This document shows, one piece after another, positions 1 through 12,720 of a stretch of DNA of 64,000 nt. The stretch is from Tamarix chinensis. Taxonomy: Eukaryota; Streptophyta; Magnoliopsida; Caryophyllales; Tamaricaceae. Each line of letters opens with the position of its first letter. Within the stretch, counting starts at the first letter, position 1. The DNA lies in NCBI GenBank assembly GCA_030549775.1, contig CM060180.1:29543090-29607089 (forward strand), read 5' to 3'. Both the position numbers and the translations under genes were made by a program. Below the pieces are notes generated by a model. It was not told the origin of the DNA and ran no database searches. It saw only the letters and a list, made by a program, of their open reading frames with translations.

Positions 1-224
1 ATTGATGATGAACTTGATCCTAAATTGAAAGAACCTGTTGTAACGTAAGATCTGTTAATGAGGCGGTTATTTTGAGGGCGAGAATGATTAGTTGATCACA
101 GGGGCAGATCAGTTCTGGATAGTGGTTGCCTGTTGGCTACGATACGCTGCTCATTTTCCTATTATATCTTTTCAACAGGAAAGTGTGGCGGAAGAAACGG
201 CAGGATGAGGATAATCAGATTTAA
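1..224 (+). CDS. 3' end of an unrecognised protein-coding gene (two last exons)
   Basis: The window opens inside an open frame that starts IDDELDPKLKEP and reaches a strong donor (AAC|GTAAGA) after base 44. An acceptor (TTTTCAACAG) ends at 178. Joining 1-44 to 179-224 keeps the frame, with a Thr codon split AC/G, and adds a short basic then acidic tail: KVWRKKRQ followed by DEDNQI and a TAA at 222-224. Without splicing the frame would stop at a TAA at 46-48, after a tail ending EPVVT, so the alternative is a retained stop. The charged C-terminus is typical of a cytosolic or nuclear tail, but I do not recognise the protein. It converges on the STP gene, with about 1.2 kb between the two stops. 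The exon model rests on splice-site quality and frame only. Confidence 0.45.
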
Positions 225-1461
225 ATGCAGTCGTGTTTCTCTTCAAAATAGTGATGGATGGTTATGGTCATGATAGGTATAACTAGAAGCTTAATGGAAG
301 CTTGTAGCAGTAAATGATACAAATCGTTTCTTTACCGTTGTTGTTTTGCGTCAAACAATATTTCAGATGTGTTGGAGTTTTTTTTTGTTGTAATAGCTTT
401 AATGAGGATGTAGATGTTATGCCTACGTTCGCGTTATGGCATAGAACTTTCGTAGCACTAAAAATGCCATTTCTATCTGTTTAGTTTCCATTCTTAGGAG
501 TAGTGTTTCAAATTGGACCATTAGTTGTTGGTGGGAGGTGTAGTAAAGAATGAAGATTTAAAGATAATTATTTTCTGTAAATTGATCATTGTCCAGAAAG
601 TTAATTAGGTTTGATTATGGCATAATTATTCAAGACTGTTTAATTTTTAAGGGTTCATATGATTTTTCTCAAACTCGTGCATTCAAGGTTATAGAAATAC
701 AGAATTATAGAATTTAATTACCCAAAAATCAGCCCAAAAAAATAGAAGAACGTAGCCTGTGATAATAGAGTTTAATGATATTGCAAGTCAAAGTTACTAC
801 AGGTATTTATAGGTAATTTTTATAGTAATTCTATCCCTACCACTCATTCCACTGCTACCACTTACCCCCTTCTTCATCTCTAAGTAGTAGAAAGGTAAAG
901 AATATGCAGAGAAAATAGATTATTTAGTAGATAAATAAAGAGTAAGAGTAAATGGTTATTGAAAAAATAAAATATATGGATATTTTTACTATGGTTACCC
1001 AACCTTAGTGTTTTAAATTATTTATCAAAAATAATTATCCTAAACAATTGCTTATTTTCTAAATAAAAAAAGGTCCAAACAACGGCACATTTTCTAATCG
1101 TTTTGAATATTTACTTGATTATGCGAAATTTTGGTAAGGGATGGAAGAATAGCAATGTCGTGAAAGAAGAAAGAGGTGAATTCCTATATATTCCATGCGA
1201 CGCAGAAAAGGAAATCATAAGCGGAGCACATCGCTTTACTCAGCCTACAAGTTAAGTAGTGTTCATATACCACGCCATCAGCCCCATGGCACTATTAACA
1301 TAGCGGCAGAAGTCTTTACAATCTCTCTTCACAGACTAACACGCAATGGAAATCAGGAATTCACTATTAAGCGTGCTTCTAGAACAATCACTATAATATA
1401 ATTAACATGTATCTCTTTCAGTTTCTTCCTGTATTTCTGAGTCCGTTCTGCCAAATCTAAA
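225..1461. other. Intergenic region between convergent genes
   Basis: AT-rich, no convincing ORF. It should contain the 3' UTRs of the left-edge gene (plus) and of the STP gene (minus). The short plus-strand ORF near 1195-1401 shows no recognisable similarity and is treated as chance. Confidence 0.6.
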
Positions 1462-4400
1462 TTACAATGTGCCGCTTGACTTTAATAACAGACTTCTACG
1501 CTCACCGCCATCATCATTGCTCCATTCCTCTTCCTGAACTATCTTCTTCCAGAACCAATGCTTTCTCCACATAAATATCATCTCTTCTATCGGAACACCA
1601 TTCGTTTCAGGTAAAAATAAGTAAACAAAGATCGTCATGACAGTTATCCACCCAGCAAAGAAGACGAATATCCCGAACTTGAGACCACATAGGAGTGAAA
1701 GAAATGACTGCTATGACGAATGTAAAGAATAGATTGACAGCCACTGTGATGCTCTGCCCTGCTGATCGAGTTTCTAAGGGGAACACCTCACTTGGAACTG
1801 TCCATCCTAACGGACCCCATGACCATCCGAAAGCTAGAACAAACAGGCAAATGACTGCCACTACTACGATGGAGTAGCCCTTTGTGAGCTGGACATTTGT
1901 TCCAAACTTCAGTCCTAGAATGACTGACACAATGACCTGTAAGTATGACATTTGAGCAAATTTAATTGAAAGTCCCGTTTCTTTTCTTTTTTGTTTGCTG
2001 GAAATAGGATAGCGCAAAGGGCAGAAATGAAAGAAAGAAAGAAACGGGATTGTTGATGTATCACCTGGCATGTAATCATTTGAATTCCACCAGAAATCAG
2101 CAGAACTCGTCGACCCAATCGATCAACAGTTGCAATGGAGATCAGAGTTGACGAAGCAAGCACCGCTCCAGTCAAAGCAGACGAATAAAAAGAAGCATTA
2201 CTTCCAAAGCCCATGGTCTGAAACAAAACTGGAGCATAGAACAAAATAGAGTTTATCCCCGTAAGTATCTGAAATGCTGGCATACATATGGCCATAACCA
2301 ACTGAGGTCGATTCCTCCTCTTAAGTATATTTTTAAAAGGATGCGTAACCAAATTCGCCACTTCGCTCGCATCAACCATATCTTGGAACTCGGCATCAAC
2401 ATTCTTAGTGCCTCTTATCCTCTCCAAGACTCTCCGTCCGTCATCTCTCAACCCTCTCTCAATCAAGCTGTTTGGTGTTTCGGGAAGGTAGAACCCTCCA
2501 ACAGTCATCAAAAGAGCAGGAACCGCTGCTAAACCTAAAGACAGTCTCCATCCCCATGGCTTGAGCTTCTGCGTACCAAAGTTGATCATATTGGCACTGA
2601 AGATCCCTAATGTTGTCGCTAGCTGAAACATCATGTTCAATCCACCACGAATATGCGTAGGTGCCATTTCTGATAAATACAATGGAACCACTTGGTTTCC
2701 AAATCCGATGCCAATGCCAAGCATTATACGCCCCAAAATGAGCATGGCAAGATTTTCAGCAGCAGCATTGAGGGTAGCTCCTACAAGAAAGCTGATCCCA
2801 CCACAAATGATAGTCACCCTTCGACCGTGGTTTCTTGTCACCGGAGAAGCTAATAATGAAGCAACTAGGCCAGAAAGGTAGAGAGATGACGTGAAAGCAG
2901 CTAAGCCTTGGTCGTTGAACTTGCAGTAGTTGTTTTCATGTGCGTGCTGCTTCTTTTCATAGACTGTGTAGAAGAATTTCTTCAGAAACCCATCCATTGA
3001 TGTCACACCTCCTGGTCATAATTGAAAGTCGGACAGAATCACATCACTATCATTCAGGAATGCATCAAACTTTTAGAGCATGAAAAGTTTGTACACTCAT
3101 CAACTAGCTCTGGAATTTGTATTTTTACACAATGTGGGAAGTAGCTTAAAACATAGACAGCCTTAAGATCCATATTTCACCGCCCGGATTAATGATCACC
3201 TTTACCAATTAAACCGCACGCATCACAAAGTACAAAACCAAAACTGTTGTTTTCTTGCTAAGGTTTAATGTCTACATACAAAGGAAGAGGAATTTCAACC
3301 AAGCCATTGAGAAACAGTGTACAAAAGGCACTAAAGCAAACATCCATGCGTTATTCCCTTCAAGTTGAAGCCAATCCCGACCACCAGTTACTGATCCTAT
3401 AGCTAGAATTAATTTTAAACTCGCATTTTTTAGTGGACTGAGGAGTCAGCAATCATGTCCTGTTATAAGATACATGTTAGAATAAGAATCTTAGCCATTC
3501 TACTCATTCTGTCAGTCAGAAATAAACCCTCACGATCGATTCGTCTTCTCCATACTTGGCCGCTTTGTGTACAAGATAGACTCCTTCAAATACACATAGA
3601 TTTCTTTCTAATGGATCTAGTCTTCTACTAATAAAGCATCTTCCATATATACTTCCAGTAAGCAATATAACTAAGGAAATCTAGCATGCAACTAATTAAC
3701 CATTGCATCAAAGGGATTTCATATAGGCGTGACAAAATGAAAGGAGGGAGAACATTTTGGTTTAAGTAGCATAGATTCCTGTCGGTATTCATTTTCGTAT
3801 ATATAGAAGATTTACATGGTGAATCAGGAGATGTACATGAGGTAATTACACAGTTACAAGCAACTAGTATTTATCTAATTAAGTAATATGTTGGTTGTTA
3901 TCAGCTCTGGGTTAACAGGCTGAAGACTCAATTGGTTAACAAGGAACCCCGGTGATCCATCCCAGATCAACTTCAACTCATCTAAAAGTTATCTGCTCAG
4001 AGTCATACACAGGTAATACAGCTGTTAGTAATCCAAAGCCAAAAACCTATATTCAGTGCTCATACGGCATTTCCTTTTCACTGATTACTGAAATATGGAT
4101 CCCCCTCGAGAGGGAAACTAGGTTCCGTGTCTTATTGGCTCGTAATTTTTCCACCGGACACACCCGTTTCCAGTCTACACAAATCATGCACCTTGGTCTA
4201 GAATTTTGTTATTCATACAATACAATTCAAATAAATCATGGTCTACAACTTCATCAAATTAAAGAGCAGATTACTTACAATCTTTTTTGTGCTCAAAATG
4301 TTCAATTTTTACTCAGTTTTTAATGACCCAGTCATTCAAAATTTATGCATATATATATGCTTAGTATTACTCAGTAGCGTGGAATGTTAGGTCCGGTGCG

Positions 4401-4646
4401 TGATTGGTGAGAGAAACAGTGCACTAATGAAGAAGATGACAAAAGAAATAAAAGACGAAGAACAAGTTATTATGAGAAAATTGATTATATTTTACCTGAA
4501 ATCCCAACATCGTAGCCAAAAAGAGAACCACCGACGGCGGCCACGATACAAGCAAACACCACATATGTAGTTACTCTGCCTTGATATTGACCCGCTCTTT
4601 CCTTCGCCATCTCTCCTGGAGCTGTAATCACGATTCCGCCTGCCAT
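1462..4646 (-). CDS. STP7: STP-family monosaccharide/H+ symporter (STP5/STP7-like), exon 3 frameshifted
   Basis: Major-facilitator sugar/proton symporter of the plasma membrane. Exons are 4496-4646, 2065-3011 and 1462-1936. The start MAGG at 4646 is the usual STP N-terminus. Introns have GT-AG ends, phase 1 inside [11 protein letters not shown] and phase 0 after GIQMITCQ. Visible motifs: [12 protein letters not shown] (39-50, helix 1), [61 protein letters not shown] (helix 7), DRLGRR, and [20 protein letters not shown] in exon 3. The sequence closely resembles what I recall of Arabidopsis STP7. Oddity: after FFTFVIA (residue 442) the frame is wrong. As read, the protein ends at 1607 after 33 foreign residues (about 475 aa). 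The family C-terminus ([30 protein letters not shown]) is intact in another frame down to a TAA at 1462-1464 (about 524 aa, the normal length). Two bases appear to be missing near 1707. This is either a recent pseudogene or a sequence error. Confidence 0.9.
3012..4494 (-). other. Intron 1 of the STP gene (1.48 kb)
   Basis: Bounded by GT at 4495-4494 and AG at 3013-3012, giving a phase-1 join within the conserved GISG/GVTSMD motif. I see no gene or recognisable element inside. The ORF at 3952-4323 lies wholly within this intron and looks random. Confidence 0.75.
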
Positions 4647-4775
4647 CCCTTCTTTTTCAGATTTTCAGTAGGAAGGAAAAGGGGAGATCCTAACCTGCTG
4701 TTCTAGTAAGCTCCAAGGTAGAGAGGCCAGGAAGTGGCATGCTTTGTTATCCTTGGTTTCGTATCCGAGTTTCGC

Positions 4776-4782
4776 ATTTATA
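4776..4782 (-). promoter_or_regulatory. Likely TATA box of the STP gene
   Basis: The minus strand reads TATAAATG here, about 130 nt upstream of the ATG at 4646. That spacing suits a plant core promoter with a ~100-nt leader. Found by inspection only. Confidence 0.55.
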
Positions 4783-5560
4783 CCGCTTAATCGAAATAAT
4801 TGTAATTAAAGGAATAATTTCTTTAATATATGTTTTAGCAAAAATAAACATATCACAGTGATTATTGGTTATATATCATTTTCAATATTTTTTTTTAATT
4901 TATATAATTTTCTATACAATAATATACCAAAAAATTTATTGCAAATTTTGAAACATGATAATATTTATTTATTTTAATATCTTTTAAAAATTAAATACTT
5001 CCAAAGAATAATACTTCCCTGCGCCAATAATTCAAAAATAAGAAAAAAATATAGCAACTTACAAATATTTAAAAGATTATGCTATTATATATTTATATAT
5101 GATAGGAGTACTATCTTTTGGAAATATTTGAAATTAGTTTTACAAATTTAAGAAACAAATAACTACCATTATGCTTTAAAATTTGCAATACATATTTTTA
5201 CTTATATTATAATATTTCACTTCTACAAATAAAAATTATTGATCAAACATCATTTATATTTTTATCATTTACCTTTTAGATTTTTTAATATTTTGATACA
5301 TTTGGTTGTGCAATTTTTCTTAAAAAAGTTATATCTTCCGAAGAAACTTTGAAATAAAATAAATAAATAAATTTCTTTGAAAATAATGTTTATCAATATT
5401 CCAATGGTTATTATTAACAAAAATATCATAAATTTAATAAATAAAAAAGTTACCAAATGAGCCCTAATAAGATGAGCAAATCAACGAGATAATATTTACG
5501 AGTTATATGCTCCTACTGGTAGTAGCTTGCACTCTATTACTAGCTGATGTGGTAGGCAAT
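4783..5560. other. AT-rich intergenic DNA, no gene seen
   Basis: Strongly AT-rich sequence upstream of the STP promoter. Short ORFs here consist of Phe/Ile/Lys-rich strings and have no recognisable content. Confidence 0.6.
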
Positions 5561-7344
5561 GCATATAAATGCCCTATGTTACACATATTGAATAATGTCG
5601 CTCTCTTTATTGTCCTTCGAGCAATCTCTCTACAATGCAAATTGGTTGCAATTGTTTGCTCAATCTCTTTCTAGCTATGGGAATTTCTTCTTATTGTTTT
5701 ATTTTTTGTTGTCTTCTTATTATTTTCTTTGTAATTTTGGTTTGTTCAATTAGGAGAATTAGAGTGTCAATTTTTGTCTAAAGGCTAATGAAGAAAGATG
5801 TTAGAAATGAATTATGATAAGATAATTCAATAATTCATATTTTATTGAATCATTTGTATTTCATTGAGATAATTATGCTAATATTCTTCAAATTTAAGGT
5901 GATTATGCATGTGTATTGGACTTTTGGTACATGTGATGATGAATAAAGAGTTATATATCGTATGATATTTTTTATGTTAGAATACACATGTTTTACTTTA
6001 CATTTCACATCTTATAGCACATGAATATGCATCTTAATTTTAATGAATAACATAAATCAAACAAAACAAGAATGCTCATTGTTTAAACGGATACACTTTT
6101 TTTTTCTTCATAGAATGGACATCTATTAGCCACAAATACAAATCTAACATTTGATTAATGACCAAAAATGAACGATGCAACATTGTTGACTTTTGATATA
6201 GGTGATGATGAATATGAAATTGAAAAGTGATGCAATACACATGTTTGTCCATATATGCACATCTTTTATATATTCAAATGTACTATCCCATACAAATGAC
6301 ACATATTGAATATATTGTGATACTTTTTATGATAAAATACACATATTTTAGTACACAAGTTACATCTTATAGCACATGAATGCACATCTTAAATTTAATG
6401 AATGATAGAAATTTAGTGAGAGTACACTATTTAAATTAGTACACTTTTTTTTTCATAGAATGCACATCTTTTCCTAACTTATACACATCTAAAATTTGAT
6501 TAATGACCAAAAATGAACAGTGAGACATTGCTAACTTTTGAAATGGATGCATATTTTTTCACCTCCAATGCATATGTTTTTTGTGCTAATACAGTTCTTG
6601 AAGTATTGATAGAATTCTGCCATATAAAATGAGTTGCACATTTTTAACTTAGAAGTCACATCTTATAGACATTTTACACTTGACAAACATACATCTCTTA
6701 AGAGCACACACAACTTCCAAAATGCTTGTTTGATGATAAAGATACAGATGTTATAGTAATGAATAAACATATTAAAAGGTACAAATCCACATCTTACAAT
6801 AGACACAATAGACATAGAAAATGTATAATGAAATCAACTACTTACACTTATCTTACATCATATCGATAAAAAAAACACAAATCTAACATTATTTTTATTC
6901 TCACATGTTACTCTAGCTGAATAATAGGGTTTTTGTATAAATTTTATCTTAAAGAATGATAAGTATTCTCATTTCTAGAACTACTTACTATTAGTTTTAT
7001 GAGATGAAGAAGATTTGAAGACGATTGAGTAGGAGTGCAAGGGTTGAAGACAATTGAGCGAGACCAAAATTTTGGAGAGTATAAAGAAACTTTAAATAGG
7101 GTATGCAAATAATTGAGAAATGAACTATATATTTTTGTATCCACAATTTTATTCTAGTAAAACAACACTGAGCTTTCCTCTTTTATATCAAAGTGTAGAA
7201 GATAATGTACAACTTATATTAATAAATGTTCATCTATAAAATGAGCATTAAATGACCAAAAGAATGCATATCCTATTAGAAGAAATGCGCATTTTATTGT
7301 AAAAAATTCACATCTTATAAATGTTAACACACATTATATAGTAC

Positions 7345-7382
<38 letters not shown>

Positions 7383-7620
7383 ATACTTGTTCTCATCTTC
7401 CTTTGAAAATAACACATCTTTTTATTAATAATACACATATTGGTCGTACAAAATATATATCTTGTACTAAAGATTATATATATTTACTTATATCTTTCTT
7501 AAAAGTTGACCTATATTTCTACCAATAATACACATATTATTGAGAATAATGCTTGTCTATAAATTTATAAATGAGAACATATTTAACTATATTTCTATGT
7601 ACCCTGATGATCTGAAATTA
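5561..7620. repeat. AT-rich region with many dispersed ACACATCTT-like words
   Basis: Variants of (A/G)CACATCTT occur again and again on the plus strand, for example near 6008, 6030, 6266, 6371, 6465, 6656, 6788, 7312 and 7415. Two longer passages (about 6000-6060 and 6365-6420) look like diverged copies of one another: CACATCTTATAGCACATGAA, then a second hexamer, then a TTTAATGAAT stretch. The left edge (5567 on) has a TATAAATGCC and a leader-like stretch reminiscent of an LTR promoter. No ORF of note and no clear element ends. Confidence 0.4.
7349..7380. repeat. (AT)n microsatellite
   Basis: Uninterrupted alternating A/T of about 32 bp inside the ACACATCTT-rich region. Confidence 0.85.
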
Positions 7621-9127
7621 TATATGTAACCTGCCATCCCTTGTCCCTTATTATCATAGTGATGAGTCAAAATTAGATAGCGTACATGCCTACATGGTGA
7701 GATTGGCTTCGAATTTTGGTCCAGCATGCGCTCGCCACAGCTCAAAAGAAGGTGATTATCTATTGTAATTTGTCATCATTGGAATACTCTAGCACTAGTC
7801 GGCCAGTGCTTAACGGATCATAATGTTCGGGCACGTACGGATGTGCCTATGCAAAAGTAAAGTAAAAAAAGCAAATGACAAACCTTTTAATAACGTTTTT
7901 GAATTTTCGGTTAACATAAAAGTTTTACATGTGTTACAAATTTTCAGTCAATAATGTTCTTAACTAATTGAGCTAAAAAACAATGTTCTCAATTAAATTA
8001 ATAATATTTGCATATTGTATTATAGACTATGTATATGCAATTATATCTATTAATATTCATTAATACACTAATTAACTATGAATTCATTTAAGAATTTTTT
8101 TAAGATTGTGTCAAATTAGTCGATGACAAATTCTGTTATAAATCTAGATGTACCTGATAAGGTACACTCGCAGTTTAAATTAATAATATTTTAATAAAAA
8201 ATTGCATCTGTCATATTATTTATGTATATCTCAATTTATGTTTTTAGTTTTTTGGATTAATTGTTATTCAAGCTATGATTAATATGTTTGTTTTTTTAGT
8301 TTGAGGTTTACTTAAGCTTCATTTAATATTTATTTATTTATTTTTGGATTGATGTTTATTTTAGTTTGGGTAGATATTTTATTACTATACTTATTATAAT
8401 AATAATATTTCTAATAATAATAATTTTTAAAATTAAAATTATAATTGTTATTATCAAAAAGTTATAATTATATATATAATTATTATAATTTCATACTAAA
8501 ATAATAATATTATTATTGCACATATTATACTTTTTATTATTTTGTACATCATAAGCACCTTACAAGATGCATCCAAGTACATAATATCCGTATTATTAAT
8601 CAATTTAATATGAATAATGTTTTCTTAACAATTTTCTATATAATTAGTTTATTTAAGCTATGAAATAGTCATTAAGACGCATAATAATAACATAATTTAC
8701 CATTAATATTTATAACATTAAATAAAGTTAAATATAGTATTGAGAAACATGTCAAATAATTTCATATATTTTGTTAACCAATATTCTACCAACTAATTAA
8801 ACAAAAATATATTAATTCAATAAGTAAACAGGTTATAGAAAATATAGTGGCATGCGCTTACCTGCCAGCTATTGTAATATGATGGTTTGCACCTTGACTT
8901 TAAATTATTGATCATAGCAGTCTAAATAATTTAAATGTATCAAAATAATATTAATATTTTCATCAATATTAAAATTACAACTAGAATTACTAAAACTAAA
9001 AGTAACTGAAACAAATGATGAATTCAATAATTTGAATGATTTATTTCACAACTTCCGGTGTCATCTTTGTCAAGACCACCACTAATTGAAGATTTATTTG
9101 GCTTGTAATAACTAGAATTACTAAAAC
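7621..9127. other. AT-rich intergenic DNA, no gene seen
   Basis: Very AT-rich with poly-A/T and TAATAAT patches. A less AT-rich stretch at about 7680-7850 contains no recognisable ORF. Confidence 0.6.
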
Positions 9128-9130
9128 TAA

Positions 9131-9500
9131 GGCTTCTTTAGGATAAACTTTATTATATATAAATGATGAAATTTTAAAAGTGATCTAATTAGAAATTTAT
9201 TATTTAGATAGATATTTTGAGTAGAGAAATTTTAAAGTTTTATTGATTAAATACTTTTCACATAAAATTTAGGTAAATGACTCATAATACTTTTCTTATT
9301 TTTACCCATGAGGTTTGTAAATACAATATAAACTCATTTTGAAATTTTACAAGATGAAGTTTTAATACAGATTTTTAGAACATCTAAGAAGTATCTAAAT
9401 TCTATTCTAAGATACCTGAATAAAGCATTAAGGTTAGAGAAATTTATAATCCTCTTATAAAATAAAATTATTCCTAAAAGTTTTTATTCCAAACGAAGCC
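9131..9500. mobile_element. Tourist-like (PIF/Harbinger) MITE, 370 bp
   Basis: Ends GGCTTCTTTAGGATAAA on the left and, reversed, GGCTTCGTTTGGAATAAA on the right. It is flanked by TAA on both sides (9128-9130 and 9501-9503), the 3-bp TAA/TTA duplication typical of PIF/Harbinger MITEs. No coding capacity, AT-rich interior. Confidence 0.7.
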
Positions 9501-9503
9501 TAA

Positions 9504-10644
9504 AGGAAATTCAAAATAAATCATGAATCCAGTTAACTCAAATACTTCATTTTGCAGCATCTTGTATCTTAACAGAATAATGCTACCCACCCAAATTAAA
9601 AACCAAATTCAATTAAAAATATGTATATTAGTATATTAATTTTATTTTCTATTAATAAGTAAGTAATACAAACTAATAACAATACAAAATAAAATAAAAT
9701 TGGGGCATGAAAAAATGTAAATATTTTTTTTATAATAATAATAATAATAATAATAATGATTATAATAGAAATAATACTAATAATAAATTTATTATACTTT
9801 TATACCATAATTTTTATTTTATAGTGTATTATTATTAGTTTATGTCACTTAATTATTAATAAAAATTAAAATTAATGTACTAATATGTATATTTTTAGAA
9901 AATTTTGGGTTTGGATTTAAAATTTAGGTATATAGTAATACTGCTTATTCACCAAGACTACCACTACTCGCACCATTAGAGGTCTATAGTGGACCTCATC
10001 TTTAATATTTAATTTTTTGAACTCTAATTAATTTATATTATTGGGCTCATAATTTGCTTCTAAAAACTCTATTATCAAATTCCATGTCATTCTTATTAAA
10101 TTCGAGCATTCTAGTGCATTATAATCATTCGCATAAAATAATATTTCTACGATTCTTCTAATCTAGTCATTTTCACTTATTTTAAATCATCCAATATTTG
10201 TAACTCATTTTTAAAATATTTTTCATTCCTTTTTAATTCACCCATTTTATCCGAATTGTTAAATTACAGAAATTTATTTATATATGATTAGACAATTTTA
10301 GCCATTTTATTGGTTTAAATTCATTTAAGATTCAACCCCATTCCAAGATCAAATATTTTTATATAATTGATTTTCTAAGATATTTTTGCATCAACCTATG
10401 CTCAGTTGGACCTTCCATTATGTATTTTGCCTATTTACATAAAAAAAAATATTTTTGTGGATTTTTGTTTCCGTAGATTTGCTTGTTTTGTTCGTTCAAG
10501 TTTCAAATATTTTTATATGGGGTCCAATTCCATACCTTCCCATCATTTTAAAAAAAATATTTTTTTTTAATAATTACCTATTTTCTAACATTTACCTATT
10601 TATTTAATAAAAAAGTATCTAAAGTCAACCCCTGACTCTCCTAA
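9504..10644. other. AT-rich intergenic DNA, no gene seen
   Basis: Contains a short ATA/TAA run near 9738-9760 and long A/T tracts. No ORF or recognisable element ends. Confidence 0.6.
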
Positions 10645-10647
10645 TAA

Positions 10648-11012
10648 TGTGCTTGGTTTGAGGTGAATGGAGGTAAATTGATTGATTTACCCCGTTTGGG
10701 AACATGTTTTGTTAACCTCAACCATATGAATCGAGGTTAAATTTTCACCTCTGTTTACCCTAATTAACCTTATTTTTGTTAACCTCTAATTTTGGGGGTA
10801 ACAGAGGTAAATGAAAAAATATAAGTAAATTTTATATATTCACCTCAATTCGAATGAGATTTTTAAAACATTGACCCCGATTCACCCAAGTTAGGTTAAT
10901 ATCATCCAAATAATATTTTAAAACATTCAACCTAATTCCCCTCCACTCTCTTCACCTAGGTTAATTTTTAATGTTTACCCTCTTTCCAATTCACCCTAAT
11001 CCAAATGGAGCA
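10648..11012. mobile_element. Tourist-like MITE, 365 bp
   Basis: The left end TGTGCTTGGTTTGAGGTGAA pairs imperfectly with the right end, which reads TGCTCCATTTGGATTAGGGT in reverse. A 2-bp TG indel lies at the tip. TAA flanks both sides (10645-10647, 11013-11015). The interior is rich in short inverted GAGGTTAA/TTAACCTC words, so the element can fold back. No coding capacity. Confidence 0.6.
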
Positions 11013-11015
11013 TAA

Positions 11016-11676
11016 CAGGTCAACGTCTCCCCCTCTACTGAATATTAGATTTTGTTTTGTTTGTTAGCAATCATTCAAAAAAATTTCCAAACATTCAATC
11101 ACTTTTACGCCTCACCTAATACCTTACATCACCATTTTCTGTTCCATAACCTAATTAAGCCTTACCAAACCAAACATCCCTCATTCCTTTGTTGATCACA
11201 CACCCATTTGGACAGAGGAGAATGAGAGATTTTGGTGCTTGAAAACTACATACACCCCTTCACAATTTCACCCATTCAAAAAAAGTTCAAACCATCCCTC
11301 CTTTTTTTCTCTCCTTTAGGGTTGGTTCTTGTAGGCTAAGTTCCTGCTCTTTTCCCTTCAATTTTTCTCCTATATCTTTGGTTTAAACCTTCCAACACTT
11401 AACATATCTAACATTTTTATTTCCTTTTTTATCTTTAACAAATATTTCATTATTCCCTCTCCATTTTTATTGCATTTGCTACTACACAGCTGATCGTTTC
11501 ACCCCTTCCAACCCTTGTAGAAGCTTTGCTCTTCTACCTTTAATCCTTGTTTTTCTTGGTTCAATTCCTTATAATGCATACTCGATGAACCTACCATATT
11601 TTAGTGGTTATATTTGATTTTTCCCTCCCCCTTTTCTCCATAATTTCCACTACAACCACAACATGTTTATACTACT
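11016..11676. other. Non-coding, pyrimidine-rich DNA, probably old retroelement sequence
   Basis: No ORF. T/C-rich leader-like sequence resembling the transcribed part of an LTR, continuing beyond the LTR at 11677-17348 into 17349-19239. I could not place its ends. Confidence 0.35.
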
Positions 11677-12299
11677 TGTAACGCCTCAAATTTCAAACCA
11701 AGAATTTTCAATTAAAACAATGGATTTGTAGAAGCAAAAAAAAAAGGTGATATCACTGCTCTTAGCATAAGTCTAGTTACCATACCATTATCATACTAAG
11801 GAAAAAGCTAAAATGATTCACAAAAAAAAATGAAATAGAAACAATAAGAGGAAGTAATATACATAATAGGATAAATGTAAGTGGAGGCCAACTCTGAAAA
11901 ATATATAACAAAAGGGGATCAGGACAAAAAAATCCAAAATATCTAAATCACAAAAGATCCCGAATGAACCAGCGAATAGCTCTTACTCTAAGTCTCACTT
12001 CCATACATATAATCACTTATACCCAGATACATCATCAAAACTCTCAGCATAGTCATCATCAAGTAACTACAACAAGTCACCTACAAAGTGCAGTAATAGT
12101 ACATTAATGTACTGAGTAAATAAAGCCTCCCCTATAGAGACAATATACAACATATAGGGTATGCTATAAAAAAGGTAAGTCGTGTAATACATCCAAACAT
12201 ATTATCATATATTCTCATAATTACTCAAGGAAGGAACCCATTCATGTTCAAGCTTCACATAATCCATACTCATCACATAACAAATATCATTCTCATGAT

Positions 12300-12720
12300 A
12301 AATCACATACCTAAATAAGTAGATTATCTATCACTAGCTAATCTGATATAGAAAATTAACATAACTTAATACAATAACATAGGTGGATTGTCTACCACTA
12401 GCTGACCCAATATTTATAGTCTGTAATTCAAAATAAGGTGGTTTTTCTATCACTAGTTAACCTAATATAGATAGTTAGTGCATATCAATCAAGATGGATT
12501 AAAACCACCAGCTAACCTAATATAGATAGTCAGCGCATCTCAATTAAGGTAGACTAAAACTATCAGCAAACCCAATATATATAGCCAATGCATCTCAATC
12601 AAGGTGTACTAATTCTACCATATGACCTAATATAGATAGTCAACGCAACTCAGATAAATATGGACCAAAACCACTAGTTGATCCACTAAGGGAAGTCAAC
12701 ATAGAAGTCTACGATCTTCC
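12300..12720. repeat. Tandem ~60-65-bp modules inside the solo LTR
   Basis: Five or more diverged copies of a unit containing 'CTAATATAGATAGTCA' and 'AAGGTGGACTAAAACCACCA'. The ACCA/TGGT pairs form small hairpins. The same module recurs at about 46280-46650 in the LTR at 45276-48288. Confidence 0.6.

Noticed and set aside
1195..1401. 68-aa plus-strand ORF downstream of the STP gene
   Set aside because: No motif, lies antisense to the likely 3' flank of the STP gene, composition like intergenic DNA.
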